Assembly: GCA_947095585.1 (NCBI GenBank)
Contig: OX352762.1
Span: 23,846,669-23,910,668 of the forward strand
Origin: Nephrocerus scutellatus
Lineage: Eukaryota > Arthropoda > Insecta > Diptera > Pipunculidae
Length of the DNA stretch: 64,000 nucleotides
Direction: 5' to 3'
Each line of letters begins with the position of its first letter. Within the stretch, counting starts at the first letter, position 1. The position numbers and the translations under genes were made by a program. This document shows, piece after piece, positions 33,736-43,863 of this stretch. Under the pieces are notes generated by a model. It saw only the letters and a list, made by a program, of their open reading frames with translations, did no database searches and was not told the origin of the DNA.

Positions 33736-35060
33736 ATATGAAAAAACAGTTTACCGGCGAAAGAAAGCAGCCTTTGATAAGAATCCTGTCCGTGAACTAG
33801 AACAGTACAGAGAGCGAGGACCTCACCAGGCGCGCGGAAATTCTACAAAAGAGTCCGCGGTATGACGCAATATACACCGCGTTGCCGATCTCAAAGGCAT
33901 CTTAGAGCGATGGGAAAAGCACTTTCATGAGTTGCTTAATGGCCAGCTAACTGAGGAATTGGAGGCTTCACTAATGACAGAATACCACACTATGCGATAA
34001 ATCGGCTTAAAGGTAATAAGGCCCCGGGATCAGATGATATCCCAGCGGAGCTGATTAAAACAGGAGGTCCCGCGATACACGAAGCAATTCATGAACTAAT
34101 AGTACAAGTATGGGAGGAAGAAGCGATGTCAGAAGACTGGCGATGAGGCATCCTGTGCCCCATACCTAAGAAAGGAAATATCACAACATGCAGCAATTAT
34201 CTTGGTAAAACTTTGTTGAATACCGCGTATACGATTTTCTCCCCTATCCTAAAAGACAGGATAGGACAGTATAGATAGATCAGATTTACACACTTAGAGA
34301 AGTGATGGAAAAATGTCTAGAGTCTCAAAACTCACTACAATATCTTTTTATAGACTTTAAAGCCGCCTATCATAGCATAGCCAGAGTAGAACTTTATAAG
34401 GCCCTAAGAGAATTCGGAATCCCAAATAAACTGAAACGACTATTTAGGTTGACCATGACCAATGTTATAAGCCAAGTAAAAATATCCGATCACTATCAAG
34501 CCAATTCAACATCTATAGCGGGCTCCAACAAGGGGATGGACTGGCATGCGTCGTCTTCAACCTGGCGTTGGAGAAATTGATCGGAGACTCTGACGTAACT
34601 CTCAGAGACTCTTCAAATCCAGGAATTTAACCATAACATCCAAGCTGCTGGTGTATAAGACAATGGTTGTACCGAGACTTGGGTGCTTAGCAAAAAGCAT
34701 TCTGACCTCCTAGCCGCGTTCGGGAGAAAAGTCTTACGGAGAATTTTTCGCCCGTATGTGAAGAAGGATTCCGGAGACTCTAAACTAATGAGATGAGACC
34801 GCTATGTCGACATCGTGAAGAGAATTAAGCTCGGTAGGCTCCGGTGGCCAGGACACCTAGCTCACATGAGCAAAGAGGATTCGGCACGACACGACAGCGG
34901 AGCCGGCCAAGCCTACGCTGGAAGGATGTCGTAGACCAGGACGCCCAGGAATTAGGGATGCCAAACTGGATGACATCGGCTTGAAATCGGGACCGTTGGA
35001 GAGACTTTTGGCGGGAGGCCAAGACCGGACACCGGTTGTAGATCCAAATATGATGATGAT
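33736..35060 (+). pseudogene. RTE-like RT remnant, copy 2
   Basis: KKAAFDKNPVRELEQYRERG, GSDDIPAELIKTGGP, RGILCPIPKKGN (after a stop), YLFIDFKAAYHSIARVELYK and EFGIPNKLKRLFRLTM are visible. At about 34,592 the code jumps from IGDSDVT to the thumb, deleting the Y/FADD box. The C-terminal RIKLGRLRWPGHLAHMSKED lies near 34,815-34,880. Confidence 0.8.
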
Positions 35061-35294
35061 GATAATGATAATCTTAAAATAATTCTAATAACAATCCTAT
35101 AAGAATGCAATAATCCTATATACATTTTGGATAAAAGTATTTCTGCACCAGCTGGATAAGGGGTGTTTCCCAACAGTCTAAAAATATTCCAGTGATATAG
35201 CTGAGTTTAAAAAGCGTAGCTATGGATTTGCCAACGTTTAAGTCACCTCCTGTTATAGTATTTCAATTGTGGTTAGCCACCAGAAGAATAGGGG

Positions 35295-36490
35295 GAATAA
35301 CATGAAGCTCCGACAAGGGGATAGAATGGCCTGCTTACTCTATAAACTGGCAATAAAAAACAAGCCATAAAAATTACAATTTTTCCTGTAAACTCTCTAA
35401 TAGAGGATACATATGTGTTTAAAATTTGAAGAAGATCGGGCCAATTGTTAGAAAATTACACGGGCGTCAGGGCCCGATCACTCCGAACAATTTACAAAAA
35501 AATTTGTCCGTCACTGATACACATACATGTTTATAATTTAAAGAAAATCGAATTAGTTTTTAATATAAAGTGTTGTCTCCGGAAATACACATGTGTGCAA
35601 AATTTCAATAAAATCGGGCTATGGGAACTGAGTTAAAAATTGATCACAAGATTCCAGGACAAACCGATCGACAGACGTGCCACGGGCATGCGAAACTAAT
35701 ATAGAGAATTTAAAAATGTGATCCATGATTCTAATGTAACGGCAAGAGGAACACAATCTTCTATAAGCACATCCAAGTACTCAAACGATATTGACATCAT
35801 TGGTAGAGACTGAAAAGTTTTATTAGAACCTTTCATCCAAAGTGAGTGGGTTGCACGAAATCTGGAGCTGCACCTAAATAAGGGCAAACAAATTTAGGTA
35901 TATGGTGGGCACGTCTTGGAGCATAAGTTCTATATCAAGAAATTCAATATAGATATTGAACTTTGAAGTATTGGAATCCAATATCTTGGATCATTTGTAG
36001 CAACCGGCAACAGCATTGAAGCAGAAATGCGCGCAGGGTTGCACAAGCCAACAAATTACCCATAAAATCCAAACTGTTGGATATGGATCCGAGACTTAGG
36101 TTGTTAGCAAAAAGTATTCCGACCTCTTAGCTGTGTTCTAGGGAAAAGTCATACGTAGAATTGTTAGCCATGAATGTGAGAAAAGACGATTTTGGAGATT
36201 TCATATGATGAGGTCTACGAGATTTACCACAATGTCAACATCGTAAAGAGAATTAAGCTTGGTAAGTTCCGGTGGACAGGAGACCTAGCTCCCATGAGCG
36301 AAGAGGATACTGCTCGGAAATTTCATTGTGTTATAATTATGGGACACAACAGTGAGGCTATGTCGTATGAAACAGTTTACGGATACCAAAAAGGCTGACA
36401 TCGACTCAAAATCAAGAACGGGGAAAGATTTATTTCGGGATGCCAGAACCGGATCCCGGTTGTAAAGACAAATATGTTGATAATGATAGT
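35295..36490 (+). mobile_element. RTE-like LINE, 5'-truncated copy interrupted by a minisatellite element
   Basis: 35,295-35,360 reads LRQGDRMACLLYKLAIK. After an insertion (35,361-35,713) the same frame region continues VIHDSNVTARGT and runs to HNVNIVKRIKLGKFRWTGDL and a short GAT-like tail near 36,470-36,490. Several frameshifts and stops are present. Confidence 0.75.
35361..35713 (+). repeat. Minisatellite-bearing element with defined ends
   Basis: Because it sits inside recognisable RT code, its ends can be placed. The 5' end is CAAGCCATAAAAATTACAAT with ACTCTCTAATAGAGG just inside; the 3' end is CGAAACTAATATAGAGAATT plus A residues. AAATTCTCTA near the 5' end and TAGAGAATTT at the 3' end form a subterminal inverted repeat. 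About two monomers lie inside. There is no coding capacity; the superfamily is unknown. Confidence 0.8.
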
Positions 36491-37586
36491 TTTTCATTGC
36501 AGTGAAACTATAAGTTAAAGCTTTAAAACCTTGGTCGAAGTGTTCCGTGCTAAGATATGTTAAATTTTGAATTTTATATTACCTTTATTTTTGTTTGTAT
36601 TCGAAGACACTATTGAAGAACCATCTGAATTTCGTCAACTTTTTTATGATATCAAGAACAATTAAGACTAGAAGAAGAAGATAATACTAATACGCCTGTT
36701 TAAGCAAAAGATTGTCGTAAAAAAACATCGGTGACTATAACAAAGTATGGTAAAAAGTATTTAATAAAATAAATATATCGAAACATTCTATTCGTTTAAG
36801 GAATACAAGTTAAAGTTTAATAAAAAGAGAAAAAAATTGGCAATATCACTATCGGCTGCTTTCTTCGTAAACATATCATAGTGCGATAATCTATGTACAA
36901 TGATACATTATTCGTTTGCAGCCAAAAATCGCAGCGCAATTTTCAGAGTATAGAGAAAGAATTCCTCTTGTTCCTACGGAATTCTTCGAAATGAAAAAAA
37001 AGGCGACAAACATCGTAACTGCACACGATAACGTAACATTCATTTGGAGAAAAATTCTCCTTTTTCATTCGTGTGAATTTCAATTTGCGAAAACTTTTCC
37101 TTACGTCATTATTTGGTTTGGCATTGTTTCAAGTTCTTGCAAGGAATTTAGTTTTTGTTCGGTTGCAACATACCGCAACGCTAGCCCATCGGTGTTGTAT
37201 GATACTTTATGAGACTGGCCCTGTTCACATACGAATGTGTCATTAGCATTATATCCTCTCTGTTTATGATGGAGCGTTTTGCAAAAATTTTGTATTTCCA
37301 GAAATGTCTTTTTGGCACCAACTGCCTTCGAAATCAATCTTTGAATTTTCTGATTTATTTTATTTTAAAAGAAAGAAACCGCAATGGATGGATGATCAGT
37401 AATAAGCTGATTTGGTCTTTTGCAAAAAGTTGGGATTCCATGGGAACCATGGATAAATGTAACACTTGGATAAGTTAGGCGAGTATGATGTTATAATCCC
37501 AAATGATTAGTGGGATAAAGTTATACCAGGAAAAGGTGTTGTACCAGAATACAAGGCAGAAAATAGCGGCGACATGTAGACCTATC
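36491..37586. other. No recognised gene
   Basis: AT-rich, left flank of the tandem duplication. Open frames at 36,916-37,478 are short and overlap on both strands without any recognisable domain. Confidence 0.4.
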
Positions 37587-37654
37587 TCTTAATAGACCCT
37601 TAATGTATAAAGGAGACTATTATTTATGTACTTCCATATTATTAACGTGACGAT

Positions 37655-37960
37655 TCCATAGTTTTCGGGGTCGCTGAGGTGAATAGTGAATAATGAATAA
37701 GACACTCGTATGGTGGTGGGTCCTTTGATGCAAATAACAACTTCAATAAACAAATAGTAAAATTAACTAAAGTTCTCTAGTTACGCTGGTGATAACTTTA
37801 AATGTACACTAAACACTTTTTACAATAACGCTTGTACTTCACTACTCTTTCGGCAAGAGCTTTTCAACTACACTGGTTGAATTCCAAATAAAAACTAACT
37901 TACTTCGGCCTAAAGTCTCTATTTATACTCAATCAAAAGCTTCCAGAAACTTCCAGTCTT
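37655..37960 (-). promoter_or_regulatory. Heat-shock-like promoter and leader, unit 1
   Basis: On the minus strand a TATAAATAG box (37,919-37,927, in context GAGTATAAATAGAG) lies 13 bp downstream of an inverted GAA/TTC array, TTCCAGAAACTTCC (37,941-37,954), which is a perfect three-unit heat-shock element. About 230 nt of leader-like sequence follows, down to an ATG with only five codons (MESSR). The context resembles insect hsp70 promoters, but a short stretch recurs at 10,057, so a retrotransposon LTR is as likely. No heat-shock coding sequence follows. Confidence 0.5.
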
Positions 37961-38129
37961 ATAGACAGAAATGTGGAGAAAAACCAGAAATTGTAGCCTT
38001 ATTCTCTTATTTTCAACTAACGATATGTAATGAGTCAATTTCTAAAAATAAACTACATGTTCTATCATGTTCTTTTACAAAAACCGGGCAAACCGTACAA
38101 ACCGGTTTGACTACTTTTTTGACCAGTAC

Positions 38130-38495
38130 ATAATAACCAGTCTATGATATGGCGAAGCAATGCGATCAGGTTAAACACCAAGCTGCGACTGTTCCGTTCA
38201 AATGTTGAATCTGTGCTGTTGTATGGGTACAGCACTTGAAAGGTGACCGCTACTATCACAAAAAGATTACAAACGTACGCAATGCATTGGAATCTGTTAT
38301 CTCAGGATACTAGAAGAACGGTTCGTCCGAGGAATACATGGCGCCGAACAGTTGAGGAGCAGTCACGTCAATTGGGGAAGAGTTTGAGAGAGCTCTAGCT
38401 CATTGCCAGGGACCGCACGCGATGGCGCGTAGGCGTAGTAGAGGACCTAGGACCCACAAGGGGATATAGGACATAAGTAAGTAAGTAAGTAGTGC
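38130..38495 (+). mobile_element. LINE 3' end with TAAG tail, unit 1
   Basis: In one dominant frame it reads LRLFRSNVESVLLYGYSTWK, TITKRLQTYAMHWNLL, RNTWRRTVEEQSRQLGKSLR and IARDRTRWRVGVVEDLGPTRG, the C-terminal tail of a non-LTR RT of another family. It ends in (TAAG)4 at 38,474-38,492. Upstream domains are missing. Confidence 0.7.
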
Positions 38496-38854
38496 ATAAT
38501 GATTTAAACTTACAAGCGACTACATTTCAAATAATCTTAACAGCTTAAAAGTATGCTACATAGAAGTGCTTATTTTTAGTATGCCGTATGTACATTGCGA
38601 TTTATCTTAGGATTCGAATTCTATTATATGCGCTACTAACTTCTTTTTGTAACAATATCAATGAAGACAGCTTAGTAATCACTTGTAACAGTTGAACGCT
38701 CGCGTGACTTCCACAGTAACTAAAGTCCGTTTTTTGCTACAAATTAAAAGCAATCCTGTTCCATAATATTACGTGTTAATTTTCGTTTGAAAAGTTTATA
38801 TGAAAAAAGTAAATGTAAAAAAAACTTGGTTTTTCGGTTACAAACTTTTATGTA

Positions 38855-39180
38855 TAGATCGACACATGCCACACGCCATACACCGCATAGTCCTTTTATT
38901 TTTACATTGTATTATTTGGTAATAACCGCGTAAATATCTGTTTCTTAGGTCAGGCCTATTTCAAGTATTTTCATTTTCCACCCACGCCACGTGCGAAATG
39001 CGATACACGTCACATGCGGAATATAAAAAGTGCTATTTAACACTAAGACACTTCTTAACTTCAGCTCTCTAGGTCGTGTGAAAGGTTGTGAAAATTGACG
39101 AAATAAAATGTCCATCCATCACACGTGCCACACGCAACACGCGTCACACGTGCAATTTTATATTATATTTTAACCAACAT
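38855..39180 (-). repeat. Dispersed repeat with CACACGYGCCACAC motif, unit 1
   Basis: Inverted relative of 27,835-28,170: CACATGCCACACGCCATACA, CCCACGCCACGTGCGAAATG, GGTCGTGTGAAAGGTTGTG and CACACGTGCCACACGCAACA. Two half-units are present. Confidence 0.65.
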
Positions 39181-40067
39181 TGGAAGCCAACAGCCAAAAT
39201 AACAATTCGCTTAGCAGATAGCACAATTATTTAAAACCTCTGCAATATATGCAAACAGACTTTCAAATAGAAGAACAGGCAATAAAGCTAACTGACGGGT
39301 TGGTTGCCTGTAAGGAAGACACCAAAGCAGATTTAGAAACGTTTTAAAGGAATATATCAGTAGCTAAGCTGTAAGACAACGTCATTAATATGAGTTTCAC
39401 CGACATTCTTTTAATCGTATACCAGAATTTAAGGAATAAAAAAACGGCATCTAGCCTAGCCTTAATAAATGTGTACATGAACGTCCTTAAATCTGGAAGG
39501 ATGCAATTTCTAAACATGAAATGAAATCCTTCATTAAACAATTCTTTTGTTGTAAAACACCCGGAGTTCAAGGAGAGCGTTTGGTAGAGATATCTTTTTT
39601 CCTAGTGCAACGATTTTCGTAATAAGCACGTTGAGGTTTAGCGAAGGAAAAGTTGGTTAGAGCGCAATTAAATGAACTGAACTCTTTTAATGTAGAGAAC
39701 TTTTCATTGTAACTGTAATTGATAAAAAAAAAAAGGTTTGCAATTAGCGGTCCTTCTACACAGAAATGTAAATTTTCATTTGTGCTCACTTTTAATCATT
39801 GTATTAGTACCTGCAAGGGCAAGTTCGTTTAGAATATCGATTCGCTATTCGCACTTAACAAAAATATCATTCCATTGTGCTAACAAATAGATTTTTAAAT
39901 TTAATCGACAAATGACCACAAAAGCGAAAAGCGTCCATAATACCCGATGTAAACAGGACTCCGTTTTGGTTTTGCATCAAGCCCAGCTACTCAATGAGAC
40001 AGACAAACTAAAACGATAAGACCTGTATGTTGTATTTCATTAAATTTATAACTATGAACAAAATAAA
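39181..40067. other. Unassigned part of unit 1
   Basis: No gene or element recognised. The right half (39,790-40,046) is where the two 9.2-kb units differ most. Confidence 0.4.
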
Positions 40068-40890
40068 AACAACCCATAAAAATTCAAATTTTTAGTGTCA
40101 ATTCTCTAATAGCGAAAATATGCACCTAAGAGTTATCCACTATAAATGCTGAAAAATAAAAACACATGCGAAGCACTGCACGATTTTGTGATTCTAATCG
40201 TAAAGCAAGCAATCAAGGCAAGCATGCAGAAAGACTAGGAGTATTTTCCAATGATTTCTGCAGAAGCTGCATGGATGAGAAGGAGGAGGAAACCACCAGC
40301 CCTCTCGTTGGTTCAACGAGAAGGCGTGGAATTTTCCTAGATCCTTGCGGTATCACAACGGACCTTCATATAGTCTAAGTGCGTCGGTTTTGACTGACGG
40401 ACACTTCAACCTAACCTCAACCTAACCTACTCGTAAAGCACCGTTGCTTACAGTGATCTGATGCCGCTATATGGCATGATTCTTAAACATTTTGTATTGG
40501 AGAACGTCCAATAAACAAAAAAATACTGAATTCCGCTATAAATGCTAAAAAATAAGAAGACATGCGAAGCACTGCAACCCAACAACAAAACAACCCAAAT
40601 CGTAAAGCAAGCAGCGCTGCTCATGGCGCATCACCGCACTCAGAACACAGTCACTATAGTATGACATGATCTCATGCCGCTATATGGAAAAAAATTGTAT
40701 GGGAGCCCCCGACCCCGAGGCCCAATCAATTTCAAATTTTAGTAGAAAGTTTTGTCATGGGAAATACACATGTATGCAAAGTTTGAATAAAATCGGGCTT
40801 TAGGAAATGGGTTAAAAATTCATCACAAGGTTATACCACCTAGCCAGCCAGCAAACCAAGGGCACGCGAAGTTAATATAGAGAATTAAAA
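40068..40890 (+). repeat. Minisatellite-bearing element split by insertion, unit 1
   Basis: The 5' end CAACCCATAAAAATTCAAAT lies at about 40,070. The 3' part, with the CCCCCGACCCCGAGGCCC monomer and GGGCACGCGAAGTTAATATA, lies at 40,690-40,890. The intervening 550 bp holds a LINE tail and a partly duplicated TATAAATGCT / ATGCGAAGCACTGCA phrase (40,141 and 40,538). Confidence 0.65.
40225..40437 (+). pseudogene. LOA/jockey-group LINE C-terminus and 3' UTR, unit 1
   Basis: FSNDFCRSCMDEKEEETTSP matches the terminal Cys-rich region of LOA/jockey-type ORF2. The His/Cys half is lost. 3' UTR-like sequence ends in CAACCTAACCTCAACCTAAC. Confidence 0.6.
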
Positions 40891-41337
40891 AACCTATAAA
40901 TTTCTGAAAGAGCTCGATAAATTTTTTGATAGCTTATCGAATTTAAAGAACCTTCACGAATACATCAAATATGTCTTAATTTACGAGTATAAACAGACGT
41001 TTTTGAAACCGTTCGGGCTATAATTTTGTCTATCGAAACCCTCTTGCCTTAAAAAAATAAAAATAATTATTTTACGAAGATGACGAAAATTATAAAAAAT
41101 TAGTTCCTTTAGATTTAAGACTAACAATCTATCTTTCAATAGTTATTTTCAGTTGGTTTGCTTTTTGATGTATTTTTTAATCTTTTTTTTTAATAAATAA
41201 CTCCTTATTTACAACTTTAATTAGGATGCATCAGGTAATTACAGCTAAATCTCGTAGAAGCTATCTCCTACTTGTTGACGTCCACGATGACGGTACACTC
41301 ATAAGCACGCGTGATCGTGTGAATCAAAAATAAAGGT

Positions 41338-42212
41338 TTAAAAATTGCCCCTTATGATGCGAGGCACAGCGTGGGCAGTAAGGTTCAAGGAAGGAGAGAG
41401 GCGATGTCGATGCCCATGTGTTTTGAATGCCAGTGGATCATATTGATGGGGGAATACAAAGTTTGTTAAAACATTCAACATTCGTGTTGTACGACTAAAG
41501 AAGGAGTCTCTAAACTTAACCATACGTGCAAAGATGGGGTTGAGGGTAAACTGATGAGCACTTAGAACGCCACAGGTGCTGTGGTTGAATTCAAGGAGAG
41601 GTAACATGCAACTGGCTATTTCTGTTTAGCACAGCTCAAGATCTACCTCGTAGATAGTAGATCAAGAGCCAGAGGTTGTGAAATATTTCTTGCATCATGT
41701 TAGGAATCCAAGGCACTTCGCAGCATTTTTTGCGATGTTGAACATGCCAACGAAGCTTGTCGTTGACACACATATCAAGAATTTTCTAATTTTTCAGTTT
41801 CCTCGATGCAAGTGCCATTCATGGATAATGGCTGGAGGTTACTTTTTCGCTTTAACGACAGAAGACATCATTGGGTTTCGGAAGTGTTAAATTCGACTCT
41901 ATTGTGTTCTCCCCACTTTGCTATGCTGTCAGGCTCGGAAATTTACATACGCTGTGGTTCTAGTTCCACATCTGAAGAGAAAGGACGTGAACCTGAGAAC
42001 ATATAAGAGAAGCTAAGAGTACGGTTGTCACCAAAAGAAGTTATTGGATTACAAGTTAGAGACAGAAGATCGATAATGAAAATTAGACAGAGCCCTGAGG
42101 GACATCCGCATTGAACGGTTTGAAAAATGGCTTCTAATCCATTGAAGCAGAGTTACATCGATTACAAACGCACGCATTTTAGACAGAAGAGCTGGATATT
42201 ATTATTATTAAA
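41338..42212 (-). pseudogene. CR1-like LINE RT remnant, unit 1
   Basis: Minus strand from 42,212: LQWIRSHFSNRSIQ, then a 46-nt deletion, GVPQGSV-like, SFGDNRTLSFSY (motif C degraded from FADD), AKNAAKCLGFL, then HQFTLNPIFARMVKFRDSFF, TRMLNVLTNFVFPHQYDPLA. It spans most of the palm, thumb and C-terminus of the second CR1-like subfamily. Confidence 0.8.
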
Positions 42213-42234
42213 CAGATAGGCTAAAAAAATTGAG

Positions 42235-42545
42235 ACGAGCCAGAAATGATTGAAGTGCCACATTCGGCGAGCCAAATTCGCTTATTACTAAACATTTGAG
42301 GCATATAAAACTAAAAAGTAGGGCAGCCAAAGCAGATTTTGCACATTTTGCAGATAGCTCCATGCTCCATGCTTCTTCCGCCAGTATTGTTCGAGTGTTG
42401 AATGGGACTGCTCCAATTTTATACTCGTACAGTTATACTAGAGTTCTAAAAGACAACATATGAAAATCGACTGGGCCATATGGTAGTGTTCTTCAAAGCT
42501 AGCATTACCATTTCATAAGTATTTTCATGTATCTTTTTCTCCTGG
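42235..42545 (+). pseudogene. CR1-like LINE scrap, sense orientation, unit 1
   Basis: CATTCGGCGAGCCAAATTCG and the following bases align with 24,600-24,900 of the sense remnant. It covers the linker between endonuclease and RT. It lies head to head with the antisense remnant. Confidence 0.55.
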
Positions 42546-42564
42546 ACTCCTCATTTGACATAGT

Positions 42565-43015
42565 TTGAAATCAAGTACTTTTGACAGTGACGCTCCTGGA
42601 CCTTTGTTGACGGAATGTTGTCGTCCTCGCCGGCGAAGTATGCCGAAGCACACACTATATTATCTCGGTCGGAACTTCTGGAATTTAATTCTCGTGCTGA
42701 TTAAGCAGGTCTCTCTTGGCACTTACTCCCCGCTTTTAAAAATCAACTTACTTGCCTAATTCCTTAGAAAAGTCTGCTCATAACCCAAGGCTCTTGGATG
42801 AGAGATGAGTAATTGAGCTTTTTTAGAGCCTTTTCCCCTAAGCCAAGCAGTCAGGTTAGGCTGACCCAGTGATCGAACCTTACCCGACTCATCTGTCCTC
42901 CTTGCGTGCCAAGCTGTAACCGCTGCAGTTCCGCTGCCAGAACAGCTAAGGCCAGCATGTCCAGGGTCGAAAAAACTGGTAGTGGGACCTGCCTCTTTGC
43001 CTTAATTCCGGACAA
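42565..43015 (-). pseudogene. LOA-like endonuclease fragment, unit 1
   Basis: Minus strand: CTCATCCAAGAGCCTTGGGT (LIQEPWV-like) and GTGTGCTTCGGCATACTTCG (VCASAYFAGEDD-like) match the LOA-like remnant at 15,540-15,800. It ends just where the CR1-like element begins. Its ORF1 counterpart lies beyond that element at 56,365, so one LOA-like copy seems to have been split. Confidence 0.65.
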
Positions 43016-43368
43016 TAATACTTGATTTGATTTTCAAGTCAAACGCAAGCAAAAAATATATTCAAAAAATTAAAATAAATTTTATTTCAAATAATTGAAA
43101 ATATTTTTTCATATTTTCATTTTAATTAAAATAACCTTTTTTCATTATTTCAAATTGTGTTTAATACCATACAGTAGTTATTGTTGTGTTAAAATATTTT
43201 AAGATTAATTTTTCATATCTAAAAGTGTTAAATTTATTGGTCAAGATCGATACAGAAAGCAAGATCTTAAAAAGAACAAATTGGTAATTTAAAAAACAAG
43301 AATATCAACAAAAGTGGAGTAGATTTACCAAAGCGGAAACAATAGCCAATTAATAATCGCAGAGTCTG

Positions 43369-43623
43369 GTGCTGTTGGATAATTTAAACGACAAGATCAT
43401 CACACTGAATCAACAAAAGAAGTCAAATAAAATCCAAACGACAAAAATTGCTGAACTCGAAAAGCGGTTACAGGTGTTTTCCAATATTGTTCATCAAGCG
43501 TGGATACTGCTGATAGCAATACCATCAAAACAAAGACATCATATCGTAACGTTACCAAAGAATCAGACACAAAAAAGCAGTTACGTTAAAAAGTATTGTT
43601 ATTCAAGTTTTTATTTTATTTGA
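43369..43623 (+). pseudogene. Possible ORF1 relic of CR1-like LINE, unit 1
   Basis: The 84-codon frame begins at a TTG; the first ATG-type start is unclear. Its first 40 residues are a heptad-like, coiled-coil-rich stretch (LNDKIITLNQQKKSNK, then AELEKRLQVFSN), as in ORF1 proteins of CR1-group LINEs. No zinc knuckle or esterase domain is visible. It could be a remnant or only leader sequence. Confidence 0.35.
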
Positions 43624-43863
43624 GTAGTTTTCAGAAGTAGAATTTTTATTGACTTTCTGTCTCAGTAGCTGTGCGTGCCTTTTTCGTTTGTTAGGCCTGG
43701 TACTACAAACGAATAAGTAACGTTTTCAATGTTGAGTGGTTGGTTCGTAGAAATTCTTCTTATTATTGTTATTTATAATATTTTTTGATTTTTTATATTA
43801 TTATTATCTTATTTTACGTATATTTTCATCATCTTGACGGGTTCGGTATGTTTAATTTGTAAA

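Larger units (their letters stand above)
32539..35070 (+). mobile_element. RTE-like LINE, degraded copy 2
   Basis: Shares its 5' start with copy 1 at 828 and ends in GATGATGATGATAATGATAA. It keeps the endonuclease N-terminus lost from copy 1 but has lost the RT catalytic block at about 34,592. Together the copies show the element order: about 0.4 kb leader, endonuclease, RT, C-terminal domain, GAT tail. Confidence 0.85.

Noticed and set aside
40380..40440. CRISPR-like or satellite array from CAACCTAACC repeats
   Set aside because: Only two or three imperfect words, at a LINE 3' end.
43834..43863. Extension of the ORF2 start by ten codons to 43,834
   Set aside because: The codon at 43,834 is TTG. 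The first ATG is at 43,864 and is followed directly by endonuclease sequence, so the shorter start is used.
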